NCBI GenBank assembly: GCA_001465935.1
Contig: LNKV01000018.1
Location: forward strand, 208,542-272,541
DNA length: 64,000 nt
Direction of reading: 5' to 3'
Source of the DNA: Clarireedia homoeocarpa
Taxonomy: Eukaryota > Ascomycota > Leotiomycetes > Helotiales > Rutstroemiaceae
The notes below the pieces were generated by a model. The model did no database searches, was not told the DNA's origin, and was given only the letters and a program-made list of their open reading frames with translations. This document shows, in pieces, positions 44,515 through 58,174 of the stretch (position 1 is the first letter of the stretch; each line of letters opens with the position of its first letter). The translations under genes and the position numbers were made by a program.

Positions 44515-47500
44515 TTAAATGTCATTGACTTGACTTGCTGCACCAGCAGACGCTTCCTTCCCTGTTTCTCTACTAGGGCTCTCATTCTTCCCACCACCTC
44601 TCACCGACCCCATGCTACCCTTACTTGATCTCGCTTCTTGTTCCTCAGCATCGAGTCTCTTTCTCCAGTCCGCTAGGCTATTACTCAGCTCCGGTTTAGA
44701 TTCCGTGTCCGACTTATTACCTGTATTAGGGCGATCCTCAAAATCGAAGTTGTTGCTGAGTCGGTAATTCTTGTTTGTCGTCTCCCATTTTGTGCGTAGC
44801 GTTTCGAGTTCGGAGGCCAGGCTGTCTAATGCCATGCTATTCCGGTTGTCGGCATATAGAGATGATTCAGAGATCGATTCTTGACCGCTGGGGTTTCTTT
44901 GATGGTGAGTTGGCATGGAGGCGCCATTCATACCTTCCGGTTGTCGAGATTGACGGCGGTAAGTATCGACGGAGGATTCGAATTGATCGAGTAGTAATGA
45001 GACCTTTTCCTCGGCATCTTGAGCACGCTTTTCCAAAAGTGCGTTCTCTTCCTGCAGCTGAGCTAGTTCCCTCCGCGCTTGCTCGGTATTGTTTCCCAAA
45101 GTTTCTTCGAGCTCTTCATAAGATCGTTTCAAGTTCTCATGCTCGTGTTGCTTGGCCTGTAATTGATTCTTGAGATCGGTAATCTGCTCTTCCATCTGTG
45201 TAAGCGAAGACTTCATTTGAGACTGTAGAGATTCAATTTGACCAGTCAAACCAGCACGCTCACTTTCCCAGGATGAAGGTGATCGTGCCGATCCAGATTT
45301 TTCTTCGACACCAGCAAGTTGCTCCTTCATTCGTGTATTATCTGCCTTGTATTTTGAAAGTTCGTCTTTCATTCTCTTGAGCATCTTTTCAGTACCCTTG
45401 ACATAATGAACGGCAGACTGATAGTCATTTTCGAGTTGACTTAGTTTTTCCCGGTAAGCGCTTTCGGCCTCTTGTTCTCTGTTTTCGAATGCCTCCTTGG
45501 TCTCCTGGTGTGACTGAATGCTAGCTGAGAGTTGTTGTTCGAGTTCACGGAGACGAGCCATATCAGGAGTATTAGAGCCAGAGTGAGGACTTGACAGTCC
45601 CCTTGTTCGTGACGCACTACCAGAAGGACTGATGCCACGCTCGCCGAGAAGATCTTTGAGGGTGTTATGTTGTACATGAACAGCATTCGTCTCGAGCTGT
45701 TGGTTAGCTAGCTGGTATTTCATGTCAGAGTTAGCGGCCTGGAGCGATTGTGTCTCGCGCATGGCAGCCTGGAGTTGCTTTCGAATTGACATTCCTTCTC
45801 GGCTTGCTTGTTCTTGATAGGCTTCCAAGCCGGCGATGCGCTCTTCGGCTCTTCGAAGCTTGTCGGAAGCAGTATCCGCTGCAGCTTGATATTTTCGTGC
45901 CAAAGCATTGGCCGCTGCAATCTGTGCCTCAAGAGCAGAGGCTCGATCGTCTCTAGCAGAATCTTTTGACGCAATATCCTTGGATGCCACAACTTTGTCT
46001 AGACCAGACATGACTGCTTGTTTGTGTGTCCGAGCTTCGATTGCATGTTGTTCAGCTAGTTCTTCGGCATCGCGTAATCGGCGACTGGCAGTTTCTAGTT
46101 CGGAAGTACGCGCTTCGTGTTCAGCCTTGAGTGCTGTAAGCTTGGCTTCAATCGTTTCGCGCAATGATCGTTCTTCGTCAAGTTTGCGTTCCAGCAGATT
46201 CTTCATGTCAGTTGTGGAGGTAATGGCTTCTCTAAGTGACTCAAATGTTTCGCTGTGATCCTTAGCAGTCCCCATCACCTCTCTGTGCTGTGCCTCCAGT
46301 TCATCCTTCTCAGCTCGAATGAGTTGTGCAGCTGCCACGGCCTCTGCGCAAACAATAGCCTCTTCCCTTGCATGAATTTCCAATTCGTGAAGCTCGGCCT
46401 TGAGAAGTTCTACCTCTGAGGAGTTTTGTTGTTTATACGCCTCCAACTCTGCCATACGCGATTGAGTTGTATTCGCAATATCCTCAGCCAGTTGTTTGGC
46501 GCGCTTCTCCGCCTCAAGCTCAGCAGTGAGTGTCTCCACTTTTGTCTTAAGATCTTGCTGTGATGCTAAAGCCGCAGCCAGTTTGCGGCTGATGTCAGTG
46601 GATCGATCCATAGTCATTGCATCAATATCCCTTGATTCTCTATCTGGTTGAGGGGTGCTGCTCGGGCTGCCAGTATGCGCGGCAAGTTTGGCTTTTGCAT
46701 AAACAGCCTCATTGACGGCCGCATCACGCTGTTTTTCGACTTCAGCAATCTGTTTGGCAGCGATGATCGCCTGTTTGTCTATTGAACTCTGGACGTTCGC
46801 GAGCTCCGCTTTCATTGCCAGTAACGCTTCAATAAGGGGCTTGTCATCATCATCGAAGGACTCTGCGGCCTTTTGGTCAAGAATTGGACTGGTCGACGGG
46901 TTCGGTGTATACCCAGCTTTTCGGGCAAGTTCAAGTTCCGAGGCATACCACGCGTTTCGATTTCTAGCAGCATCTAGCTCTTTGAGTAGCGTTACTGTCT
47001 GTGAGTTTCGCGCCGAACTCCTCCGACTGATAGAATTACTAGCTTGCCTCGTTGGTGGCGGCGGGGAAGATTGTCGCACATTCCTCAAAGAAACATCCGT
47101 ATTACTATCCACGGAGTTTTGTCCACGCGGTTGCCGGGATCTAGATGACGCTCTCGAATTAGTGTTAGGCGCTTGAGCATTTGAATCTTGCCTGACGATC
47201 GATTTTGGCAGCTGCTGTTGTTGAGACGGAGGTTGGGCTTGAGGTGAAGATTGAGATTGAGCCGGAGGTTGAGATTGAGGAGCCTGGGGTTGAGCTTGAG
47301 ACTGAGCCAGATTCTGTGGAGCGGGCGGTGGTTGCGATTGTGGTGGTGGTTGCTGTTGAGGTGGAGGTTGAGATTGCTGGTAGGGAGATTGTTGCTGTTG
47401 GAGATGTGTTGCAATCTGGAATGGACCACGCGGGCCATTCGAACCTGGATTTTCCCTTGACTGAGGGCTATCCCTTGGTGGTGGAGAGAATGCCCGTTGC

Positions 47501-49499
47501 GCTGGCGATAAATTTTCTGCTTGAGCGCTACGTATACCAGCTGTATCGATCGCAGGACCAAAACCTCTGTCTGGTTTGCCCGGACCTTGAGGCCCTTGGG
47601 GACCTTGAGGGCCCTTAGCCTTATTGTTAGGCACTGAGCCAGGGCCGTTACGAAGAGGGTTGGGGATTTGTTGCTGGGGTGGTGGACCAGGTTGACCTTG
47701 TGCCAAAGAAGCTCTAGGTAATTTTGAACCCGGTTGAGGACCTTGTGGTTGAGCCGAACCTGGCGCGACTCCATTCGAATCATTACCGTTCATCCCAGGC
47801 TGTCCAGGGCCACGATTCATCTGGCCATCACGAGGAGGACCGTTCAACCTCTTAGGTTCAGGTAATGAGGAATTTTCTCGAGAACCCATTCGTCCAACAA
47901 GCCCACTCTTTTCACCGCCGCTCGGTCTTCTTTGCCCAGGGGCTCTGTCGCTAGCGCTCTGCTGTGACTGTCCATCATTTGGATATCGAATCTTGCTTGT
48001 ATCGAGAACATAGACAATAGAAAGGTCTTGAGCTTCGCGTGTAGCTGTGCTTGGCTCACCAGCAAGAACGATAATCTGTTTACCGTATGCCGTCATGCTA
48101 TGTCCAGATCTTGGAGAAGGTGACGGCCCCATATTCTGGAATGTGTACCAGCGACGCGATGATATCCTAAACGCAGCTAGATCCCCCAGGTCCGCACCTT
48201 CTTCAGTGCGACCTCCAAAAATATACATTACATCGTCGACGATAGCAGCAGCATGGCCTTCTCGAGGAGCCGGAATGTATCCAATACAGTCGAGCATTGT
48301 CCATGAGTTGGTAATTGGATCGTAGCACCACACGTCGTTGAACCATTGAAAACCATTGGTTCCACCAAAGCTGCATGAATTAGTACGCATAATAGTAACC
48401 CGTTAATAGCCACTTACAGGAAAAGCTTTTCGGCATAGGTTACAACAGAGTGATTTGTTCTCGCTGGAGGAATTTGTCCGGGTTGTGGACCACCCTCATC
48501 ACTATTTCTTATAAGCATCTCCCATCTGTTTGTAGGAATCTGCAGCTGATTCAAGTCGAATGCAACCAAATCATTCATGAAATAACCTTCAACCTGCCCT
48601 CCAAACACGTAAATCTTCGAGCCAACAATATTTAAAGAGTGACCATATCTCCCAGAAGGTCTTGGACCTGCCGGTACAGCTCTCGACCACTGTTTCGTCG
48701 CTGAAAACTATTTAGTAGAGTGTGCGAAATATCCCTTATTCCACTTACAGGTATTTAATAGATATAATGTTTCATCAAGGACGTCGGAATCCTCCATCTT
48801 CGTGTCTCCTCCGTAAACAATGAATGCATTTCCAACGAGCAAACTCGCATGCCCGACTCGAGGTCCCGGTCCTTCAGCTGTGGTTCCTAATGGATAGCAA
48901 GACATGTTCGCCCCAGCTTCCACCATCCACAAATCTCCCTTCACCGTCGAGCTGTTGATGAGACCTCCCATGAGGTATATTTCACCCTCCTTCGAGGCCA
49001 TGGAATTAACAGCCGCGCCATATCGAGGGAATGGACTCGGATGATTAGTTGTATATGTTATTCTTCGTTGCGACCATGGGTATAACGAGGAATTCGGATT
49101 GGGAGCCATCGATTGTGGTGTAGGCGCATTACCGTTCCTAAGCTAAATATTAACATGAACATGGTCAGCCATTATCCAGAATCAATTCGAGATGCAAATC
49201 GCGAGCGTCGCGAAATAGGGCCAATTACTAACCGGAAGGTCTTGCGCCGGTTCTGAAGTTGTTCCTCGTCGTCCGTTTGTTTGTTCGGGGCTTGGAGTAG
49301 ACGAGTTACCAACTCCTTGCAGAGAGGTTATGGAATTATTGACACTGCTGGATGGAGTCGTTACAGTCTTCTCGTTTTGCGGCGGCATTCGACCATTTCC
49401 ACTCAGAAGGGAACTTTGAGAACTAGGTACGCCATTCCCGCCATCTCTCATCGCCTGCGCCTTATCTGCATTCTTTTTGCTCTTGAAGAGGAATGCCAT
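44515..49499 (-). CDS. tea1: Cell-end marker Tea1 homologue (kelch repeats plus coiled coil)
   Basis: Polarity factor carried on microtubule plus ends to growing tips, where it anchors actin-organising proteins. Exons 49499-49233, 49142-48749, 48700-48418 and 48370-44515 encode 1599 aa; phases agree. The start is the ATG giving MAFLFKSKKNADKAQAMRDG; upstream in-frame sequence has no ATG. Kelch repeats fill about 120-480 (PRYGAAVNSM, PRVGHASLLVGNAFIVYGGD, GRYGHSLNIVGSKIYVFGGQ, REGHAAAIVDDVMYIFGGRT, PRSGHSMTAYGKQIIVLAGE). A long Pro/Gln/Ser-rich linker covers about 490-740. A coiled coil of some 700 residues follows from about 795 (KELDAARNRNAWYASELELA onward). The C-terminus is again low-complexity. 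Architecture and length fit filamentous-fungal TeaA/Tea1. A 95-codon upstream frame lies in the leader (49524-49808). Confidence 0.92.
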
Positions 49500-52400
49500 C
49501 GTGCCATTCGAGGCCAACCACTATCACTTGAACCCAGTGCCAACCGCAGAGAGTAGAAAGGTTCGACGAGGTACGGGAACTGTTGGAGAAAGAATATCGG
49601 TTACGTTGGAGTAAATTTCGAGATTAAATTGTTCAACCGGTTTCCAGGTCGCAGGAAGGGGATTGATTAAAGTCTGAGCAACAGTGCAGGGTTCCTGCTG
49701 TTTGGGAAATGGCTGGGATGGATAATGGATGGGATCTGCGTCGGAGGTAATATAATGAATGTCCTTTTCTTCTTCCGTGGTGTGCCTATATTGAAAGGAA
49801 GAAGTAAACATTCGGGAACCCGAAAGAGAATATGAATATAGAGATGCAAAGATCTTTATTGATTATTGGGAAACATTGGTGACATAGTGTTAAAGTAAAT
49901 ACAGTAGGGAGGTGTGTTGAGATGGTTTCTCCAGAAGTGTCTTGGGGGGTGATTGTCGGCGCAAATCTAAAATTATTAGCCGTGTACGAAGTAGTTCTAT
50001 TGCTCAATGAAATCTTGCTGGACCTTGGCTTAGGAGGCACAGAAAGGGAGGCTGGCTCTACGAAGCATGTACTTCTTCTACCTCGACCGACCACTGGCCT
50101 GCTGTGCCGGAGCACTTACGCAGGATAGGATATGCAGGTAATAATGACTGAAGGGTACTTGTAATAATAATATCGCCCAGTAGCCTTTTCCGGGTTGATT
50201 GACGACCTCTTCCCGCTCTAGTTCCCAGATACCTGTCCGGAAGTACCTTGTGCACGCAGGACAGGAATACCTCAGACTTCATACGTGCAGCGCACGCAGA
50301 GTCGGTGCCCAGGCGGAGACTATAACAAGGTGATTTATGGTTATATGAACAGTTCTGCGTAGCATCGAGGGCCGAGACCCAATCCTATAGCAACGACAAA
50401 TAAGGCTACAGCATCCCTACAAATCTATTCCTTCCCAATATCTTTACTAGGAGAAAGGGCACCGGACACCTAGACGAATGTTGTAACTGACGAATGCGAA
50501 TGGGACAATGGGTGGTGAGTGGATAGATGGGGAATAGGGGCAATTCTATCGCTTTGCTTTCTACTCATAGGCAAGCTACCCGTCTTCACGTCAGAGTGAG
50601 ATTTACATAGGTAGCGCAGGATTTCCACCATTCTTGTAAGTTACCTGCTCAGTGGCGGAGTCTACAGTTAGCTGTCAAATCGACAGACAAACGTCAACAC
50701 CAGACACTCCATCCCTCCACAGGACGTGGATGAGGGTACCGTGATAAGTGGGAATGCTGCAGGTATTCGATCCCAAGGTTTTTTTTATAGGCAAAGCTTG
50801 CTGCTGCAGTACATGTAACGATTTTGTACTGCCTGCTGTGCCTGTCTCCATTCGTGCTTCGGCTCTTTATTATTAGATAGCTCTGCATCAGCCATACTCA
50901 TACCCCTGACTCTAAAGCATTTCCCCTTCTTTTTTATCTGCTTCTGAGCAATGAAAGGCCCCAAGCTCTAACTTCATTTGAATGACGGTTGGATGTTTCA
51001 TTACAGCTAATTCCAGAAATAAAAGGACAACAACGTTCGATAGATTCAAGGCTCAGTGGAGATAATTTGACAGATTGCCTCAATATCTATTTCTTCTATG
51101 CTAGCGGAAAAACGGAAGAGATTTTGTCTTTCCTGTCACCCGACAAGGCTTTCCTTTCTTCTACCTCTCGTTCTATTTCAGTCTACACCATGTTCCCCCA
51201 ACTTTTCCCTTGGTGAATTCCTTCTCGAAGATTTCGATGGGGTCAAGAGGGGCCAAAGGCGGCATGTCGGTATCCGCCTGAACAGCTTGCAGCCATGTCT
51301 TCAAACCAACCAACCAAACTCATCAGAAAAGATGATCATCCCGTCACTGGTCACAATCCCGAAAGCCTTCAAGATGGGAGCGGATTCGAGATGTAATTGG
51401 TGCTTCTTCTTGAAAGTATCACAAAATTTGAGCGCCTACCAATCCTTCAACGGTGGACAGAATGACCTAGTCTTTGTTCGAGTTACCGGTTCGTCAAATG
51501 GTACTGACGACTCAGATGAAGGGTTCAATGAGAGGATGCCGAGGACTGCTTCTAGAACGAGTTGGCTGCGACTATGTTCATCTCATAGACGCTTTGCATA
51601 TCATGATGAAACCGTGACGGTATCCTCTTGAGGATAAGGCGTGGTTCTGCTGTTACTACAATATCCATAGCAGCTCCCTATCTATAGCTGGGTACTCGGA
51701 TCAAAGTCATAGTAACCATGGAGTTTAACGGCCACCATGCCGGCCTTCGACATCGGTACTGCACATACATTGTAAATAGCGTTGTATACTTGCATTGCCT
51801 ACTTGTACATTTGTACCTGGACAAGTAGAGTTATTGGTACAGCATGATTTTCAGAGAATATCGAATGATCTGACCTGATCTGATTAAGCGTGCTTCGTCC
51901 GATCCACACAGCATGTGTAATGTCGAGCAAGAGATTCCATAGCTTTCTTGCAGTGCTTGCTCACAGCATGTTAACAAGACTCGGACAGCAACTGGTTCGA
52001 CTACTAATACTTCAGCCATTGTGGCGCTCATCTTTCATTGTTAAATAGCGAGCGCCACATCACTTTCAAGGGGTTAAACTACTTTAGGTAAGGCCATGCG
52101 GCTTTTCGGTGCATAGGTCATCGTTGCGGCTCGTGATCTCTAATTTCGACGGGAGGTTACAAATTGTTTGGACCTGTAAGGTTGTACTGCGTTGGCAGAA
52201 GAGAGTTTCATGAGTGTGGTTCTGGTGGTATGGGTCTTCTGTATTAATCTTGACTTTGTTTCAATTGAGTCCGAATTCTCAATCCCATAACGGGTCGGAT
52301 ATAGTAATTCTATGTAAGTTTACAGTCCTTTCATTGCCGTTGGTCCTGGTCCTACATCAAATGCGCGTCGCAGTAGTGAATTCGGCTCGGTGAGATGTTT

Positions 52401-52570
52401 GCCTAACGCCCTTCCAGCTTGACAAAATCATATCCGACTTGTCGCAAGGCTGAATCGATATTTTGCCGACACTTTACCATCTCGAAACATATTTCTGTCG
52501 AATCTCCATACCTTCCATGAGCTTTACCACGTAATGAGAAGAGAAGGGCAGCTTCTTCCAGCTAAAAACC
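49500..52570. promoter_or_regulatory. 3.1-kb divergent region between tea1 and KOG1
   Basis: Separates the tea1 (-) and KOG1 (+) starts. It includes a tea1-side upstream ORF (minus, ATG at 49811, stop near 49524). It also has open frames at about 50989-51631 (+) with no recognised features. The size suggests long 5' leaders or regulatory sequence. No operator could be assigned. Confidence 0.4.
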
Positions 52571-55500
52571 ATGACCGCCGTTGCAGTTCAACATGAGCAC
52601 GGAGCTCCACGCCAACAATACAATCCTCATCGAACAGGCCAATCGCCAAATTTGGCTTCACCTTCAGCCCAGCAATCCCGATCCCAGAATTATACCTCAT
52701 CTCCTGCGAATACATCACAACGTTTAGAAAACTCGGTAGCGGCAAATGGTATGAATGGTGTAAATGGTGCTTTCGGCGCAATGAATACTCGGCATACTGT
52801 GAGCAATGACCCAGTCCAGCCTATGAATGGAAATGGAAATGGGAATGCAGTGGGAGCCGCGCATCCGCAGGCCAATTCGGGTCGCATGCGCGTGGCGATG
52901 CAAAACGGTGAGTCTCCGGCTGGCGCATATGCTCAACATGCGCGGCCGACAACATCTGCTGGCCTTACCGCAGATTCATCACAAGACGATTCGGAGCCGG
53001 ATAGAATCGCGCGCAGACCAAAATCATTACTGAGGAGATCTATAAGCGATTTTGGGCCCCGAGGGGGTGAAGAAGTAGATGCCGATGCCGAAGACGACAT
53101 CCAAGACTGGGGAGAAAGACATGGCTTTGGGACGAATTATGCTTCTGAAGAATATGTTTCCCAACTTGCTAATGTAAGTCGCACTTTCCGTTTCGATTTT
53201 TGCTTCAATTTAGCAATATCTACATCTTGACGTCTTCCATTCGTACATGTTCATTCTTGCAAAACGCATTCTTGTTTTGGTTAATCTGTATATTTCACCT
53301 ACCTCCTTCATCTGTATTATGGCAGATATCTTTGACATTGAGGGCGTCGGCTTCTTTACACCAGGGACAAATGAGGATCAAGGGCGAGTGGATTACCTTG
53401 CTTCGAGGTGCCATGAGATAGTTCTTACCTCAAAGAAAAAATGCGAGCAAAATCGCATCCATCATCGCCGTGTCAAATCTTTGTCCAATTGGCGTGTTGT
53501 CGAAGGAACAAAACATGCTGACGATTTTGGACAGAACTGGTATATGTACTTTACCGACAAGAGGCATGAGACGACAGGAAACCCTAAGTCCTTGGGTTAC
53601 GAACTGCAGGACTGGCGAATGAAAGACCGACTGAAAACTGTGTCGGCTGCATTAGCAATATGCTTAAATATCGGGGTAGAACCACCAGATCAACTGAAAA
53701 CAACACCCGGTGCAAAATTGGAAGCTTGGCAGGATCCTACCCATCCTCCTGTCCAAAAAGCTCTAGAAACGATCGGAAAGTCGCTGCAAACTCAATATGA
53801 AACCTTGGCGATTCGTACGCGATACAAGCAATATCTGGATCCATCTGTTGAGGAAACGAAAAAGTTCTGTATATCACTTCGAAGGAATGCGAAGGAGGAA
53901 AGGGTACTTTTCCATTACAACGGCCATGGAGTACCGAAACCTACTTCATCTGGTGAAATATGGGTCTTCAACAAAAACTACACGCAGTACATTCCAGTTT
54001 CACTGTATGATCTCCAGACATGGCTTCAAGCCCCCACCTTTTTCGTTTGGGACTGCTCGGATGCAGGAAATATTTTGAACAACTTCCATCGATTTGTTGA
54101 AAAGCATGAGCAAGAAGAAAATGAGGCATTGAAAAAGGACCCGAATCATGTGGTCACTAACTACCAGCCTTACATTCATCTGGCAGCTTGTGGCGTAAAG
54201 GAGAATTTACCTACAAATCCTCGGCTTCCAGCGGACGTGTTTACCGCCTGTCTAACAACTCCCATCGAGATGGCGTTGTGGTTCTTCGTTCTCCAAAGTC
54301 CTCTCCCATCTCAACTTACGCCTGAACGAGCGAAGAAGCTTCCTGGAAGGCTGCAGGAGAGACGGACACCCTTAGGAGAGCTGAATTGGATATTCACAGC
54401 CATCACTGATACTATAGCCTGGACCACTTTACCTCGGCCATTGTTCAGAAAGTTTTTCAGACAGGATCTGATGGTCGCAGCTCTGTTCCGGAATTTCCTG
54501 TTGGCGCAGAGGATCATGTCTGCTTATGGATGCCACCCACAGTCCTTTCCCGAGTTGCCAGATACCCGTCAGCATCCTCTGTGGGAAAGCTGGGATTTAG
54601 CTGTCGAAATGGCGTTGGCTCAGCTACCTATGCTAGAAAAGAAAGAAGCAGGGCAACTTCCGGATTATGAGTTTCAAAATTCGAGTTTCTTTACAGAACA
54701 GCTTACGGCCTTCGAAGTCTACTTACAGCAAGGTGCTGTCACTCACAAAGCTCCTGACCAACTTCCTGTTGTTCTGCAAGTACTTTTGAGTCAGCAGCAT
54801 CGTGTTCGGGCTTTGATTCTTCTGGGCAAATTTCTTGATATGGGTCCTTGGGCAGTAAACCTGGCTTTGAGTATCGGAATCTTCCCATATGTATTGAAGC
54901 TGTTGCAGTCCGCGGCCGCGGAGTTAAAACCAGTGATGGTTTTTATTTGGACTCGTGTTCTAGCAGTTGACCTCACCTGCCAGCAAGACTTACTCAAAGA
55001 TAGTGGCTACAACTATTTCTCGAGCATACTAAAGCCGAACGAAGGCTTGCCAGTAGTGGACAGTCTTGAACATAAAGCTATGTGTGCTTTCATTCTAGCT
55101 ATGCTTTGCAACGGGTACAAGCAGGGTCAAAACGTGTGCAATCAAACAGAGATCATGACTTACTGCTTGACTCATCTCCAGACAGTAGAAAATCCACTGT
55201 TACGACAATGGGCATGTCTCTGTATAAGCCAACTGTGGAATGACCTTCCTGAAGCGAAGTGGCGAGGCATCAGAGAAAACGCACCTGCCAAGCTGTGCAC
55301 TCTGGTTCGAGATTCATGCTGTGAAGTTAGAGCGGCCATGTTATATGCAATGACGACGTTCCTCGGCATTCCCGAAGTGACAGATGAAGTTGCACGGACC
55401 GAAGAATCGATATCATGGACCGTCATTGAAATGGCCAATGATGGAAATGCAATGGTTCGAAAGGAACTGTTGGTCTACTTTTCCAATTTTATACATCGTT

Positions 55501-57451
55501 ACGAGAATAAATTCTGGGTCGTCGCATTTGAACAGTTACAGGAAGAAAAGGAGTACAGGCTATACCCTCCCACTGATGATGGTAATGACCACAAGATGGG
55601 ACTGCATTACGCTCGAATGGATAACAGAAATCAAGATGGAACAATCAAAGCTACCGCTCATGGAGTATCTCACAACTCTATTTTCGCTGCTGTTTGGAAG
55701 CATGTTCTCATTATGACAGTTGATCCACACCCAGAAGTTCAGCGTAATGCTACTATTATCATGGACTACGTTCATTCCTCGCTACTCCAGTCTCCTGCTG
55801 GCAGCGCCGCTCAAGGACTTTTTGACGACATCAGTCGTCTTTCAACGAAGCCAAAGAGCTCTAAACAATCGGTGTCCGAGCAAAGGCCCAGCACACCCAC
55901 CAAACAAGAAAGTAGTTTGAATGCCCATGCTTCTCAACAAGGTCTTTTAAAAAGGACCGCTAGTTATCTCTTCACACTACCTTTCGGGGGGTCCACCAAC
56001 GACGTCTCTCCGCCCGATACAATTGGAAAATCTGGAATGAAATCGCCTGGCTTAAACCGCAACTCTCTTCCAGTGCGCGCTCGCCTTCCCGCAGACTTCA
56101 ATACACCACCAGAACAAAACGATACCGTAACAACCTCCGGTACCTATCATGCAGCCAAGGAACCTAGTTCTGGAGGATTCCAACCTCGGAAACTACCAGA
56201 TCAGCCTATGATACCCCTTGAAAGTACCTTTTTAGAATGGTCAATAGAGTATTTCCGTGAACCACAAATGAAGCCCAATGAGGCCGAGGAACCTGGTAGC
56301 ACTGATTACAATGAAAGGCTGTGGCGTAGATCAAGGAATGAGGCCATATTACGAGAGACCCAGCCCCAGAAAGAGATTGCAGGCAATGGCAAGTGGACCA
56401 ATGCTTGTGGTTTCTTCAACAATTCTAGTCAGCCATCGAAGATGACACTGCACCAATTTGAGGACCACCTTGCCGTCTCCGATGATAGAGACACAATTTG
56501 TGTGTGGGATTGGAAGAAACAAGACCGTCTGAGTCGCTTCTCCAATGGCAACCCTGAAGGCTCCAAGATCAGCGATCTACAGTTCATAAATGAAGATGAT
56601 CAGGCATTCTTGCTGACTGGTTCTTCGGATGGGGTAATTCGAATTTATAGAAATTATGACTCGGATAAAAAGATCGAGGTTGCTTCCGCATGGCGAGCTT
56701 TGACGCACCTTGTTCCTAGCAATGTCAATTCTGGAATGGTTTTCGATTGGCAACAAGTATCAGGCAAGCTCTTGGTGGCTGGCGATGTTAAGGTCATCCG
56801 TGTATGGGCTGCTGCAACAGAAATGTGTGTCGTGGACATCAATGCACGTTCTGGTTCTTGCGTTACTTCTCTAACCTCTGATCAAATGACTGGAAATGTA
56901 TTTGTGGCAGGCTTTGGTGATGGAGCAATCCGAGTATTTGATACTCGTAACAAGCCACAGGAGGCAATGGTGCGTAAATGGAAAGATGAATCTGATCGGG
57001 TATGGATCAAAAGTGTGCATATGCAGAGAGGCGGACAAAGAGAGCTTCTATCTGCAAGCCGAAATGGTAAAGTCAAGTTATGGGATATTCGAATGGATAA
57101 GCCATTGCGAGTTATCAAGACCACAAACGAAACTTTACGGACCGCAAGCACGCATGAACATCTTCCAGTATTTGCTGTGTAAGTTCAGTAATTTCCCCTT
57201 GCGTTGACAGCGTAACTAATCTGGGTTCTAGTGGTACCGGAAACCATACCGTTAAGGTCTTCAATTTCGACGGCCGAGAACTCTCCAGAGTGGAGCCATA
57301 CTCCAGCTTCCTGCATCAGGCTCGTCAGTCACCTATCTCAGCCACTGCTTTCCACCCTCATCGAATGATGTTGGCATGTGCTGCTCGTGGCGATAATCAC
57401 ATAAATCTGTTTTCATGCGCAGAACGAAAAGTACCATCGTTGGACTATTGA
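52571..57451 (+). CDS. KOG1: TORC1 subunit Kog1/raptor/Mip1
   Basis: Scaffold of TOR complex 1 that presents substrates to the kinase, controlling growth with nutrients. Exons 52571-53173, 53535-57178 and 57232-57451 give 1488 aa. The N-terminus is low-complexity. The caspase-like raptor domain follows the first splice joint (NWYMYFTDKRHETTGNPK) and contains LFHYNGHGVPKP and FFVWDCSDAGNIL, with the conserved His and Cys. Armadillo/HEAT repeats cover about 450-800 (LLRQWACLCISQLW, VRAAMLYAMTTFLG). A Ser/Pro-rich linker leads to C-terminal WD40 repeats (DTICVWDWKKQDRLSRF, LLTGSSDGVIRIYRN, NGKVKLWDIRMDKPLRVIK), ending in the last exon (HTVKVFNFDGRELSR). Intron 1 is long at 361 nt and its 3' part is open in frame with exon 2. 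GTAAGT and GGACAG sites give phase 0. Confidence 0.95.
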
Positions 57452-58174
57452 TGGAACAGGATCTATCATATTACGAAGGTTTAGAAGGGCGTCAAGATCG
57501 ATCATCATATTGCTCGGCGTACTTGGGGTTCGAGAGCCTGCTGACTATAATTCATAACGGAAAGGTAGGAACTGTCAAACTCGAAAAATTATCATTGGGC
57601 GTTTTGGGTTTCTTGACAATTTGCATCACGAAGTGATGGGGGCATACTATTATCTGGCTGGATTGGCTAAACGGGAGAAGTGAGACTGGTTCGAAGATAA
57701 TGATTAATAATGAGCTCTGTAGAAATATCCATTACGAGTTTTATTTATATGTTGGTATAATGTCTGGGTGAAAGGGTCTTGTAGTTTACTATGTAGCTTT
57801 CATCTATGCAGCCTTGTGAGGGGCAAGGCTGAAGATCTGTTTGGCCAATTTTGAATAGCAACGATGTGCAAACTTGAATTGAAAATCTGGGAATAGACCA
57901 TTTCCACTGTTTGATATTGCAACAAAGATTATTTCCAAATATCTAAATATGAAGCTTCTCGTGCATTTTGACCTTGTTCCATGAACATGTTCCCGCCAAG
58001 ACCCCTGTCGCAAACGACTTAGGGCTTTGGCGCTAAAATTCTTGCCGTGTTACTCATGCTGTGACTTCAACTTATCAACTTACCCCTCCAAAGTTTTCTT
58101 TTCCAGAATTGCAACTCGAAGAGTAGATTCACCACAACTCCTTTCCTCTATCGCACCCCCTAAATACCATAGTC
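57452..58174. other. Intergenic
   Basis: 3' flank of KOG1 and promoter of DPS1. No gene seen. Confidence 0.5.

Noticed and set aside
47085..47783. Long open frames on both strands opposite or overlapping tea1
   Set aside because: They are produced by the Pro/Gln-rich low-complexity linker of tea1, which is secure by its kelch and coiled-coil frame.
50989..51631. Open frames between tea1 and KOG1
   Set aside because: No ATG-led frame has recognisable domains or consistent splice sites; probably leader or promoter DNA.
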